Below are positions 33,696 through 46,900 of a DNA stretch of 64,000 nucleotides, piece after piece (the stretch's first letter is position 1; every line of letters starts with the position of its first letter). The notes under the pieces were generated by a model. The model was not told the origin of the DNA and made no database searches. It worked only from the letters and a program-made list of their open reading frames with translations. The position numbers and the translations under genes were made by a program. Source of the DNA: Zerene cesonia (taxonomy: Eukaryota > Arthropoda > Insecta > Lepidoptera > Pieridae); the NCBI RefSeq assembly GCF_012273895.1, contig NC_052121.1, positions 5,116,943 to 5,180,942 of the forward strand. Direction: 5' to 3'.

Positions 33696-36600
33696 GTTTG
33701 AGTAATGTGCTAAATAATATAGATTATAGAGGCAGCCATAGATTGAAAATACGTATTGCTATACAGATTTTTAGAACGAACCCTTTAATAAACCAGTAAA
33801 TAGAAAAATAAAAAAAAAATTTACGATAAGAATCGGGGACACAAATTGTAAATTCTTATTAATAAAATGAAAAATATTATTACCATTCCGCTTGAATTAT
33901 GTTTTAATATGTAATACTGCATTCACTACCTGTTGTATAAAGATGACAATTATTTGGCGCTAAAAAGCCTACAATTTGATTTAAATTATTTCACACAAGT
34001 ATTTTTTAATCTTGTTATAACTGCACTGATACACTCAGTCATAAACCATATTTATGTGATAATATTATGAGGTTCTTAACTCTTAACCTAATAGATAATA
34101 TGCAATAAATTTTCAAATAGGTAGTTTGTTTTAAGCACCCATCCACATAAAAAATATTAGTTGAATAAACCCTAATAATTACCTGAATATTAGTGATTTA
34201 ATTGAGGTCAGGGGTTTGATGTGACGTAGAGAGTACCTAAATTAAACGACGCTAAAGCTAAACGAAGCTAGAAACAAATAATTTATTCTATGCAATATAT
34301 TGCGAAATTCATTTACTCCATACCACACAAAAGTACAACAGGATTTTATTTATTTATTTCCAAAATTCACTTTGACAAATTAATATCAATTCAGAGAGAG
34401 GTAAATTCTCTGAGAGAGATCCTGTCATGGAAATGAAATAATGTGATGACGATTTATATTATGTAACAACAACAACAAATTTCAAATATTAACTGAGAAC
34501 TGTATTTATGTTTTTAAGTTCTCGTTTGCCTTTTGATATTGATATTGAAATCTGATAGGTGGAGAGGGTACCTAGTTTCTAATTCAGAATAACGATTGAT
34601 TTGAGACAACTGAAGGAAATGATTTCTAAGCACATCATAATTAAATGCACCTTTGTATTTGGCAAGTTTTATAACGAATTTTTAAATTTTTTAAATAAAC
34701 GGCTAAAACCATATTTTTCAAATGCAGGTAAATTTTAACGGTGAAAAAGAAAAATGCAAAGAAAGAATTGGGATTTCCTATGTATTCCTCTACTAAAAAT
34801 ATTTGACCTACGCCATTACGTTTGGTCTTCAAAGGTTATTCTTATTTTACATTAATTAATTATTGTTCATGCTCACCAACTATTATTTGTCGTATATAGC
34901 CAATAATACTTAATAAAATACCTTCGTAAATTCATGAAAGATAAAAATATTTGTTTCGCTTATCCGACGCTTGGTTGAGTTAGCAATGCAGATTGTATTG
35001 ACACATGTTTTATAATTAAATTATTTTGCCCCAGAAACGCATTAAATAAATATGTAGCCATCATTATTTTCTGAATAATTGAAGGTTTAGTTACTTGTTT
35101 GAAAATGGTATGAAATATTTTTACTTATTTTAACTTTAAAAAATGAATCGTAATATTTAAGGTAACTTCATATGATAACTATGTATGGGAGGATAAACAT
35201 GTGTATTTAAGGTTAGTTTAATTTAAATTAAATATACTTATTACTAGTAAAAGGCGTAGATATAATGTGGATGACTCATTATGGTAGTTTAATGTTTAAT
35301 TATTGTCAATAAAAATTATTCCTCTTAAATTTTGCATACGTTTTAAGATTTAAAAAGTCTGAAATTCATCAATGATCACATATTTTCCTTCACTTACATC
35401 TCGCCCACTAGTGCCGTTCTAAAATCCGTATGCCGGATTAGGTAAAGGTGAATGTTGCAAGAAATATTTGCAAAAGATAAATGATCTATGAGTACAAAAC
35501 GTTACAAATAGCTATAATCCCTAACGTTAACAAATTAAGAGTTATTTTTTTCTATGCTATTTTTTGTTACATGTGTCATTTCAAAAATGTCGTAACTCGC
35601 TGTTTAGTGCTAAGCTGTGATACTTATATGGCACGTGTGGGTGCAAGGCTGACCTTAGGCGCCCACGAGCTATACTAAATAATATTTAAAATAATAGTTT
35701 CCCGACAACGGGTGGGACGTCAACGACACTTGACATTATCTCCGTAAGCGGCAAGGCGTGAATACCCAACAAATGTAACTCTCCGACCATTTCTTCGCTT
35801 GCGGGGTAGCTACTACATGCATAGTTTTTATACCACTTCAGAGATTTAATACATAGTAATTACTAAAGACATTTCGCGATATTTTGGCACATTTAATACT
35901 TTTTTAGCGTAATGCTCATTACTATATTATATTTATATAGCCTATAGCCTTCCTCAATAAACGAGCAATCTCACACTGATAATTTTTTTTTTCAAATCGG
36001 ACCAGTAGTTCCTGAGATTCAAACACACAAACAAATTCTTCAGCTTTATAATATTAGTAAAGATATTATACATATTTGTATTATATTTTAAGTATTTTTA
36101 TGATTATTTACCTATTTATTAAAAGTAAGGCTTACCAACTAGATAAACAATTTCTTCTAAAAGTATTTATATGTTGGTACATGATCATATCATTAGAGCT
36201 TTCATATCTAAATTATAGATAGGCACAGCTAAAACAATATTTTGAATGATAATAAAATTTGTAATGAAATCTATAAAAATTAGTTCATCATCATCACCAA
36301 AGAGTTTAATTTAGAAAAATAACTATTATGTAGCTCATATAGCGAAAAAATTATAAAAGTATTTAAATTAGTAGGTATATGGACAAACATCGTAGCATAA
36401 CGCACGGTTGGTATATCATACGCTCATTGTTCTAAAAATGTTAAAATGGGCACCCAAAAAGGCAAAAGATAAATACGGTTATATAAATTAGGCAACTTTT
36501 GTGGTATATCCAGTTGTATTGAAACGGGGTTTATATCATAAGCAAATAAATGTTTTTGTAACTTTGTTCATAATATTTCACAGTTTTCGAAATGTTATTA

Positions 36601-36744
36601 AAACAGTTGAACGTTACACTTGTATCAACAAATGGCGATCGCTTTAATTAAGTCTTGGGTTTTTATAATATGTTTTACTAAGTTATCGGCTTGCATCACT
36701 TGAACACATTTTCATGATTTTAATTTAACTGCTACAATATATAC
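33696..36744. other. Noncoding region upstream of TMEM11, not mirrored
   Basis: AT-rich DNA with no gene I can support. It contains the repeat fragment at 35,933-36,064. Unlike the sequence from 36,745 onward it has no inverted counterpart further right in the window. Confidence 0.5.
35933..36064 (+). repeat. Interspersed repeat fragment, third family
   Basis: The stretch around TATAGCCTTCCTCAATAAAC, CAAATCGGACCAGTAGTTCC and CTTTATAATATTAGTAAAGAT has the plan of a common short repeat I know from lepidopteran sequence. No coding capacity. Confidence 0.65.
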
Positions 36745-37211
36745 TGGTATATTAGGTATGCTAGTCTACCAAACAAATATGTTATTTATAAATCTGTATA
36801 ATATAGTTATCGTGTCTCATTCTCTAATAATTGGCATGCTTATTTTTCATAAATTTTTGTCGTATTAATGCGAAGTTTCTATCATTATATTAATAATTTA
36901 TTGTTACTAAGTCTATCAGTACGTTACTGAGACTTGAATGTAGTAGCCTACCTATAGCTAGTATGGTTTCTTAGGACCTAAATTTCCGTCTGTAATAATT
37001 CTTAAACTGTTAATGTGACATTTTTTAATCCACGATAGCAGTAACCAGTAGCGTTTCAAATTTTCTTTATGAATGTGATGAGGGGCTTTGATGTTCTCAA
37101 AAGAAAGTCTCATTTAATACAAACTGAAGTACACTGTACTTGTGATTTACTGCGTAAAATACGTTATACGAATACGATTCCCAGCAAAGGCTGTACGATG
37201 GTACGTTTGCG

Positions 37212-37280
37212 GGTATTGAACCCGAACATCCGCGGGATCCACGGAGATTCCCCCCACACACCTCACCCCCTTCTGTGCTA
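37212..37280 (-). repeat. Possible tRNA-type SINE head (Pol III A and B box)
   Basis: On the minus strand an A-box-like TAGCACAGAAGG (37,280-37,269) is followed 46 bases later by a B-box-like GGTTCAATACC (37,222-37,212). The surrounding sequence is GC-rich against an AT-rich background. The spacing is a little long for a tRNA gene and no cloverleaf was found, so a SINE relic is the better guess. The allelic copy is at 61,964-62,032. Confidence 0.35.
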
Positions 37281-39399
37281 CTTCGCCGCGCTCGAGCTCA
37301 CGACCATGATCCCTTTCGGCCCTTTTATCTTTTATCAGAACTACAATGCTCACTTATCGATTGCCACAATAATCATGCTTCGTAGTATGAAAATAGCTAG
37401 TAGTTGTCTTTATTAATTTAACTTATTGAATCTAATTTCCACTTGTAAGTAGTTAATGACTATATCACACGAATTTAATTAAACCTACAAAATATATAAA
37501 TATTATTCACATTATAATATATTAAACACAATATGTTGCTGCGTATTGCGTAGCGAGTATAAATAAGCCAATATAATTAAACTTTTGTCGTAGTTGAGAA
37601 TTGTAAGAAGTATTTTCATCTGTGTTAGAAATAATGAGGCATTTGTTGTAGTAACTAAAGTACACCGTTCGTTACCACGCAGCACCAGTCGTCCTTGCAA
37701 TGTAGACAACGATCGCAAAAAATTGTGAAGAGAGCCATCATCATAGTATTATGGAATATTTCACGCACACATTGACCTTAACTGCTGCACCGAGATCCCG
37801 TTTCTCTTGCGGACAAATTGCACTGCATTCTCTAGGGAATTTATTTTTCTATAATGCTTTGCGTTGTACCCCTCTTAATGGTTCACAATCTTTCTCAGTG
37901 CAAATTCGATATAGAATATTTTTTATAGAGTCTTACTTTGTATTATGAAGTAAGAAAATAGTAATGTTATTAGCATAGTAATGTAAACTACTTGCTGTTT
38001 ATCAAAATTATCAAAACAGGAGGAGCACATAGAGCGTGCAACATGAATCATGTATAGCATAAATCATTCTTAATTTTTTTTTTGTGCATCAGAAATCTAT
38101 TCACGTGCCTATACCTTAATTTTTTAAGATTTATTGACTTATATTTGAGTTAAAAATACTGAACAAATTATATTTAAATCAAAAATATAAGATAAGAAAA
38201 CGTGCCAAGAAATTCAGTGATATTTTTATTATACTAATAGTAACTAGTACTAATGATACTAGTACTAATAACCTATCCGGGTTTGCTGGTTGATGTGAGA
38301 GCTAAAATAACAATTATAGAGTCATATGAATTATCAATCGTTACACCCGAAAGCCGTGTATCTAAAAAATATTTATGAGTTGAAATTTTTCTGTCGTGTT
38401 AGGGAATGTCGGTTAAAAATAAACAAAATTAACTTTAAAGGTTGAATATCTTTTTAATATCTAACTATATGAATAGTATGCTGCCATTATTATAAGACAT
38501 TTATTATTTTTTTAATTCAACATATTAGCATTGTAATACTTGCGCAAATATATCGTCGATGATAATAATTGCATTTCAAAGATGGTGGATGGATGGATCA
38601 TATACCCATATGAGAAAAGCTATGTAAAGCTATTACAAGTTTAAGTTGTTAATCTCTTTGCAAATTAAAACTTTTAAGGCTAGAGAGTAGAGAGAACATA
38701 CTTAGAATAACATAATAATTCATTAATGAACCTGTATCGATGCGTGCAGCGCGTATTATTCGCGGCTACTATGTATCACATAGAGGGCAACGGCTCTTGG
38801 CTCCGCATATTATTAGAGTTGCTATATTTTTTAACAGGTAGTTATGCTTATTTGAATATATCGATAAGTAACATGTCTTACATCCTTTTAATCGACACTG
38901 TAAAAATTACAAAGAAAATATGTAGTTAACTTTTTAATAAGGCACTAAACTTTTTATTAGGTTTCTCAACCTGGCTTTCGACACACCTACTTTTAATGCA
39001 AATCTGTGTAGAATCAATATGCGTTCTTCGTGATCTTCTTCTGTTAATTTGCAGATATATGCCACGCTTGGTATGACCGTTACATTCGTAGTTACCTCAC
39101 GGGCACCGGAACGGAAGTAGCCATATCCTGGCCGACCACGACAGTCAAGACCGTTCGCATAATAAATATATCAAAGCCGTAATAGGTCCCAGCGGGTAGG
39201 TAGACCTTAAATTGTAGCTCTTTTATAATTAGTATTATTACAGGCGTTGGAAATAATGACATTTGAAAGTCACAATCCCATCCTTTGTTACTGGTGGGAA
39301 TTTCCACTTTGTGGTACTTTCATTCGAATACTGGTCAAAGTTTTTTTAAAACAACACGACGAGCAGAATTAAATTTTACAATTATAATTTTTTAGTTAA

Positions 39400-39475
39400 G
39401 AGCGGGCAACTGATCTGTTTGCCTGATTGTAAACGATCATCACCGCCCATTAACATTTGCAAAGGTAGATATTTT
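39400..39475 (+). repeat. Short interspersed repeat fragment
   Basis: Contains GCGGGCAACTGATC, TTTGCCTGATTGTAAACGAT and ATCACCGCCCATTAACATTT, which follow the pattern of a frequent lepidopteran repeat. Its allelic copy lies at about 59,775-59,852. Confidence 0.55.
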
Positions 39476-39775
39476 TCATAAAGGAATAGACTGGAAAGGG
39501 TGATAAAAACCTAAATAAGCCTCCAATTTATTTAAAACAGTTTAAATTTATATATTTAAATAGTTCTTAATATTCAATGTCTTTAAATGTTTAAAACAAA
39601 TAGTTTTAAAGTCCATATCAATGCGTAACTATTCACTTTGAGGAATAATTAAATATTCCAGTCGTACACGGAACTAAGATGCTTCTAAGTAATTACATAT
39701 TCTACAAGAACTTCGATTGCAAGATTGTAGTTCAGTGTTTACTATTTATGTATGTTTTTATTTCCTTGCATTTTC

Positions 39776-39780
<5 letters not shown>

Positions 39781-39809
<29 letters not shown>
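39781..39809. repeat. TA microsatellite
   Basis: About 29 bases of alternating TA. The mirrored copy near 59,455-59,468 is clearly shorter, as expected for two alleles. Confidence 0.85.
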
Positions 39810-39811
<2 letters not shown>

Positions 39812-40831
39812 TAAGTGTCTCTTTGGGGTCTCGAAATAAATAGCTAACCGTTATCGGACAAAATGGTACTCTCAATAAGATATGCCGTTGAGTGCTTCAT
39901 TTATCTGACCCCCTCCTCCTAACTCCCCCCTGTACCCTCTCCGCCACGGTCACTGAGCACTCTGACCTCTGGCTAAATATTCACATTGCGTAATTATAAT
40001 ACCTTATTGCTGTTAGACATAAAAACACAGTCGAGTGTAAAGGATGATACTTGGAACAAAAAGTCTTAACAAAAAGAACATAAATGCTTATTTGCGAAAA
40101 TTTCATGTATTATGTATCTACTTCTTGTTCTAATGCAGTTTTATGAAGTCACTACAAGTAATCATCTTTTATTATTTCCTATAATTATATAAGGATTAGG
40201 TACCAGAGGTCTGCTTGGATTCATATTAATTGCAGCACTTAGAGATCACGTTCCCATGGTGAATTAATTTTTGAAATCGCTCCTATAGGTTCATAAAGTT
40301 AGCGCGTCCACATGAACAAGCAAACTCTTTAAAAGCTCTATATAATATATCAAAAGTAAAAAGCATAGATGAGAAACGTAACAAGCATCAGTTGCTCGTA
40401 CGGTTTGTTAAATAAAGATACTAATACAATCAACATGAACATTTCGAATTTTAATTCATCGAGTTGTTAGTTAATATCATTAGTAAAATGTGTTGCCCAA
40501 GTTATGCATGTGTAATGGTGGTAATTATTAATCAATAATATAAAATGTTTCAGATATATCTGACAATTAATTTAACGAGCTATATTAAGTTATTTTCTAA
40601 GGTAAATCAATTCAAATAATTATTTAATGACAATTGAATTGTTTGTTTAATTATTAAGGAGGTCAATCGTCTTTTTACTTAGTTAACGTTAATTATAATG
40701 CTACTAACATTTTTATTTCCTTTTTGAAAAAGTAGTAATAAAATTTTGAGAGATTAAAATTGTAATATCGAAGATTATAAAAGGAATGTTCCCAAAAAAA
40801 CTTCCACAGTTATTTCACGGCTTAAAAATAT

Positions 40832-40873
40832 ATCAACGACCCCATAAAATGCTGAACGCATAGGGTCGTTGAT
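40832..40873. repeat. 11-bp stem hairpin
   Basis: ATCAACGACCC (40,832-40,842) pairs perfectly with GGGTCGTTGAT (40,863-40,873) around a 20-base loop. The hairpin is kept in the mirrored arm at about 58,388-58,429. Function unknown; possibly the end of a small DNA element. Confidence 0.5.
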
Positions 40874-43791
40874 GTCTTTTTGAGGCACGAAATGATATCA
40901 TTCACTCATAATCTGTTAGTGTATTTTTTTGGATTTTTAATATATTATGGTAAAATTATATGTAGCAATGCCTGTACGAATAAAATTATTTTAACAAAGT
41001 TTAAATGCAATAAATACACTGCAGTTTCTATAACATACGTATGCTTATTTTCTCTGAAAATATGAGATGAATAATTTTCAATTCCTGTTTATTATAATAA
41101 GGAATACAATCGAATCACGTAAAAAAAACGAATTTTAAATTTATTTTCTAAATCAATTTATAGTTTCGTTGTTTAAAGAATAAATCAATGTTCATTATAA
41201 TGGATTACCAGGTAGGTAAAAGTTGCCGCCAAATAAGAATCGTGACCTCCCTACACTGAACAGTAAGTAAGCCATGAATTGTAAGAACAATGACCATTTA
41301 AAGTCACCAAAGATAACCTACTTGCGCAATAAAAGCGTTACTTTGTACACTTTTAATTTGTTTCTTTTTCACGTGGTATAAATTTAATTTGTAGCTGGCG
41401 TTTTTAGCGGAGACTCCTATCTCAAGGATATCTGTAATTTGTGATTTGAGGAAATAGGTTAATTAACTAACAGTTTATATTATGAGTCTAATCACAAAAT
41501 CTCATGAGAAGTTGTAAGTTTTTTTATAAAAATTAGGTAAGTATAACAAACACATATAAATTTAATTTTATTAAACTTTAAAATGGTATAATGGGCAGGG
41601 TGCATGCAGAATTTTTAATATGAAATAAATTAAAATAAAAATGAAATAAAATAATTTTTATGATTTTATTTTATTTATTATGTTTATATTTAATTGAAAC
41701 CTTTAACATTACATACAGTAAGTATAATAATGATTAGTATAATTATATTAAATATATATTTAACAGTACACACACCACACGATTCACACTCATGATGGAG
41801 TTTAATACTTTTCATTAATTGTACTTATACAAGATATTTGTTATTATGTTGTTAATGTCATATTTTTTTTAGTTAGTCACAGAGGTCCTTAACCTTCGTA
41901 GCAGGTCGTCGTAATAACGTCACCCAACTGTTATATTTTAGGCACAACTGTTGATGACATTAAAATATAGAGCTTTGAAGCGGTACATAATATCAATTTT
42001 GTTTTTATTAATACGCTTTTGCAGTAGAGAAGAAGCATGGATTGATGCATGATTGAGCAAGGATGAGCTCGGATTCTTATTTCAGGCAAAAAAAAACGAT
42101 TCTAAGATGTGATCCAATCCAGCAGATAGCTTTTATCTTGCCGTTGATACACGATACATAATTAATAATAAATATCTCGAAGATAATGACTAGTCACATT
42201 TTGATCTCTATCCCTTTGGATAAAATATTTGTACTGGCCGCTCTTTTTGTTAATTAAGCGTATCTTGTAAAATCTGAAATACCTTAGGACTTATATCATT
42301 GGACATGTTATACATCGTTTGATTGGAACGGTTTCAAAAAAATTATACATTACAAGATTTATGATGGGTTCAATAAGGAAGTGGGAAGTGAACCGAGTAT
42401 AGTCCAGTCGGTGTTTAAGAATTTACATCAGTATTCGGTCTCTTACATTTTCAGCTACTAATTTATTAAGACACAATGTAATTAATAATTTTAAAGAGAA
42501 AAGGGAAGAAACATAGATTATGCATTTAAAGCATCTAGAATTGGTTGGGAGCCTTAAAAGATTCTCACTAATAGCACATACCATTATGGTTTCGAACTTG
42601 CTTTTTAAAATCGGATTATAAGAGATTTAAGGCGTTTTTAAATTTTTACTGATATCAAAAAAAGGATAGGTTTCTCAGTTCGATTGTATTTTTTGTGTTT
42701 GTTTTTTCAGAAGTTTCGACTGATAATTCTTTTTTATTTGAAAACTGGCTTCCGTGTGGTCCCATTTAAATTTGGTGTTGGCTAGTTCTGGCAATTTGAA
42801 GGTGGATTTGTTTCTTGTTAAAAATAAATATACAGTTATTTACTTTATTGGTTGTAATATTGTATATTTGTTATTTATACTACTATTTACTTTTAAATCT
42901 AAAAATGAAGAGGTTCCCGATTCATAGCACCTTTTTTAAAACATTTTTGAAGATTCTGTATAAGATGTTACAAATAAAACAAAAAATTTTCAGAGCAATA
43001 CATATATGTCTTATATTTGTTGTTATTATGAACATTAAGGGCCCGATGCGACGGTCAATCACAACGGGTCATTGAGGCTATCGTGTGAACGGTAGTAACG
43101 CATTGGTGCCACGATCCTTTGATGTGTCGACAAATTGTCAACAGTTGGAACATTGGTCACGATTTCCCATCAAAATAGTCAGACGTACTGTTATAAAAGA
43201 GGAATCGCACTGGAAATCAACGTGAAAGAAAAATATAGTTATGTTAGCAGGAAAAATATAGACTTATAGTACAGCCCGTAGTCAGTGACTAATAAATACG
43301 ATATCTGTTATTTTTGTACTTGGGCCTTCTAAAATGACCTTACGGACATATCAATTTGCTGTGATATTATATCATTATTTTCATTATTGGAAAAAAAACT
43401 GATATTTATGTGCTTTTTCATTTATTTCTAGCATTCGGCATGCGGAGTCGCTTGCAAAATGCTCGCGTGGACTACAAAATTTTGTACCTTGTGTATTTTC
43501 GAAGAAGCAACATGAAATTTTTACGACTTTAGATGTTTTGGGGTATATAAAACATCCGTTTTGCATAGCAATTACTCTTTTCAAAAAATACTTAATGAAT
43601 AGAAAGGGTCTGGTGACTGCTTTACTGTTTTATTATATGTATGTCTGTCTCGTTGATCCAGCTGTTAGTTCATCTTCTTGATGTAAATGTTGGATTTTTC
43701 TATACGAACCTTGACCTTGTATATTGTAACAGATGCGTTTATATTATACATACTTTAAGTTAAAATCAACCTATTTTATTGTAATCCTACT

Positions 43792-43993
43792 TCCTACTAA
43801 TATTATAAATGCAAAAGTTTGTAAGGATGTGTGTGTGTTTGTTGCTCTCTCACGCAAAAACTACTGAACCGATTGCAATGAAATTTGGTACGTAGACAGC
43901 TGGACAACTGGATTAACATATAGGCAACTTTTAATCCCGATATTCCAACGGGATACGGATTTACGCGGGTGAAACCGCGGGGCGCAGCTAGTA
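43792..43993 (-). repeat. ~200-bp interspersed repeat, reverse copy
   Basis: Reverse complement of the family seen at 19,150-19,350, running from TCCTACTAATATTATAAATG to GCGGGGCGCAGCTAGTA. It is the allelic partner of 55,281-55,482. Confidence 0.78.
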
Positions 43994-46900
43994 TTTTAAT
44001 ATTAGTATGAGTGTGTTTTTTTCTCTCGATAAATATAATAAGACCGAAATGGGAGGTGAGACCATTAATACATACGTTACGTAAACATTTTTTTAACAGT
44101 CTGTGTAAGAATATAATGTAAATATTTAGTCGAATTTTGTAGAATGGTCAGGAGATCTGATGAAGGTAACAGGAAGGCGCTAGATGCAGGCCGCATGATA
44201 ATTAATGAGGGCCTCTACTTTTAAACTTTACATGTAAATCAGACGAATGTTTAAAATGCATAGGCTTGCATATGTTTATATATAGAAAAATTATTATCTA
44301 CAAGGTGTTTTAGAAACTATTAAATAAGTGCTATTTCAGTTCAAATGACTTTTTTATCAGTATAGCTATTTCAGTACGTACAATGTAAAATTTAACGATA
44401 ATGTGTTAACAATAACGATTGTAACGTGCGTAACCTTCTTGGCAACAGATTAGCGCCGCTGGCACCAACGCGACAGTGATGTCATCGTCCTCAAAGCACA
44501 TATTATCCACGTATTCAGAATCGTTGTCTAATGTTGTTTGACCACTGGTTTCTAAGTAAGGTCATGATGTTGCTCACATTATGTGTCATCTGCATAAGAA
44601 TATTCACGATATTATTTTTATAATGATATAAGCAACCAGTTTTACAATTGCATGATAATAATTAAAGGAGAATATACACGCATACGTGTGCATAAAATTT
44701 GAACGAGATTATTTTTATAAAATGGTTGTGGTTCTTAATTTATTTTTTATATAGTAAGGAAATTAATATCAAACCTCGATGAATATATATTTATAAAAAC
44801 CCAGTTTACTACGCAGAGAAAATGTCTGCTGTCAATTGGTTATAATATGTCAGCAATAGCTATGAAGGTTCGCTAGTAGTGATCGTTATTCTTAATAGAA
44901 TGTTTTTTTTTAATTATCTATCTTCCGAATTGGCGGATGTAGGTACCTATCGTCTTCATCATTATGCCTGTTTACTGAATGGAACAATGTCGAGGTTGTC
45001 CGGTCAATGTTTGCGTGTTGCATGACAATATTATCTTCTAGAGAACAGGTAAGATGCCCATCGCTAGTGATGTAATTTACCTATAACGCAAAGGATTCAT
45101 AATCTTGCACAACATCCTGGTTATATTCTTACACTTATAATAAATTTAATTATAATTCAGATGACTTAACCACCTCATAATGATCCGCGGCTGGATGTTT
45201 TTTCCTGACTTTCGTCAAGGTTGCTGATGTCATGAATTAAAGCAGTAGGTGCTGTTATTCTATAATAATTGCAATTAAAGTGGAATGAATTCAATTTTAA
45301 AATTATCTACTTAATGCAAACAACGTGTAAATGAATTAAACCTTGTCGTATTATTTCCCATGTATTAGATGCAGGTGATATTTGTTTTGATAATAGATTA
45401 TATAGTATTTTTGCATCGTAAATATTTCCTTGTAATTCTTTGAATCTCATGAAAATTAGTCTCGATTTGTCTTTTGCGTAACTGCCCGAGTTATATGCCA
45501 GAAAATGCTCTTATAAGGCGCAGATAAATTGAAAAATCAATTTATTTTCTGCACGCTCGCCTGGTCTGAAATCCCCGACATTTCGATTCAAATCCGAGGT
45601 CCTCATTACTGCTCCTATTTTAATAGTAACCAGGTAACTTAAGCATTTCACTAAAGTGCCTCGACAAAACACAGTTGGGTTTTTCGGTAGGATTCCTACA
45701 TAGCCCATGGGTCCTTACCAGGGGGCTTGGGTATCTATGCAAGATTTTCCGTTAAAAAAAAGGTATCCTTATCATTGTATTTTTTTTGTAGACTACCCTG
45801 ATAAGTAAAAAAAATATTTGCTTTTTATTTAAACCTATTAAGTTATCGCTAGAGGCTAATTTCAAGATTGGTGACGCGCCTATGGATCAGTAATTGGCTA
45901 ATTAAACTTCCTTTAAAGCCTCGACATCAATTAATCATAGATGATTTAAGTTGTCCCTTGATCATTTTCATAAATCTTAAAATTTAATCATATGAGATCA
46001 TAGGAGTTATTCACATTGTTATTTTTAAATTTATCCATGAAACCCTTCTCTTAAAAAGTTTAGGTACTAATGTAATTTCGATTTCAATGAACACAAAAAT
46101 GTAATTATAAAGATATATATACCTAGCTGTGAATGCTTAAGTAGATACTCATTGTATGTGGGTTTTACACGAACTTTGTTTTAATATGATGTCAGAATTT
46201 ACTTTGTTTCTTGGGTGACAGCCTTGAAATTACTTGCGATTTCAGCCTTAGCACGAATAAATGAATTGTCACTTAGGATAATAGGTAATTTGTGAAAGAC
46301 AAGTGGCGTCTTAATGTAAATCTCTGTTTATATTAATTTATAACAAAATAAAAAAATCTTTACAAAATTTATTTGGTACACAAATTTGACAAAGTTATTT
46401 GGATTAATTAAAATGCGAAATTTATACCAAATAAGACTGCGAAAGAATGACATCATCAAAAGGCCTCGCAGGATGACACAATCTTTCGTGATTCAATCAT
46501 AGCTTTTAGCGAACACCTTCTCTTAATATACAGATAATTATATATTATAAATATATGTTAAGTATGTAATCGCTTAAATTCAATAAGTTCACTTGAAAAA
46601 TCCAGTTTGTGTGCAGATTTATTTCTAATAACTTCGATATGCTTATTTATTTATTGCCTTTATTGATGAAACAGTAACAGCATTACTGAATTATTATTTG
46701 GAAAACAAATACCTATACAATTTCAGGAAAACTATTTGAAAGTTAATCATATTTATGGCACAAGAGAGTCCTACTATTTTCTTATTTAAGCCCAAGTAAG
46801 TATTGTGAACTCAAGATAAGACCGACTTAATATTTCATTTATACTCCTCTTTTTGAATATTATTTCATTCAAGTTACGATTATAAATGTAAAAAGCTTAA

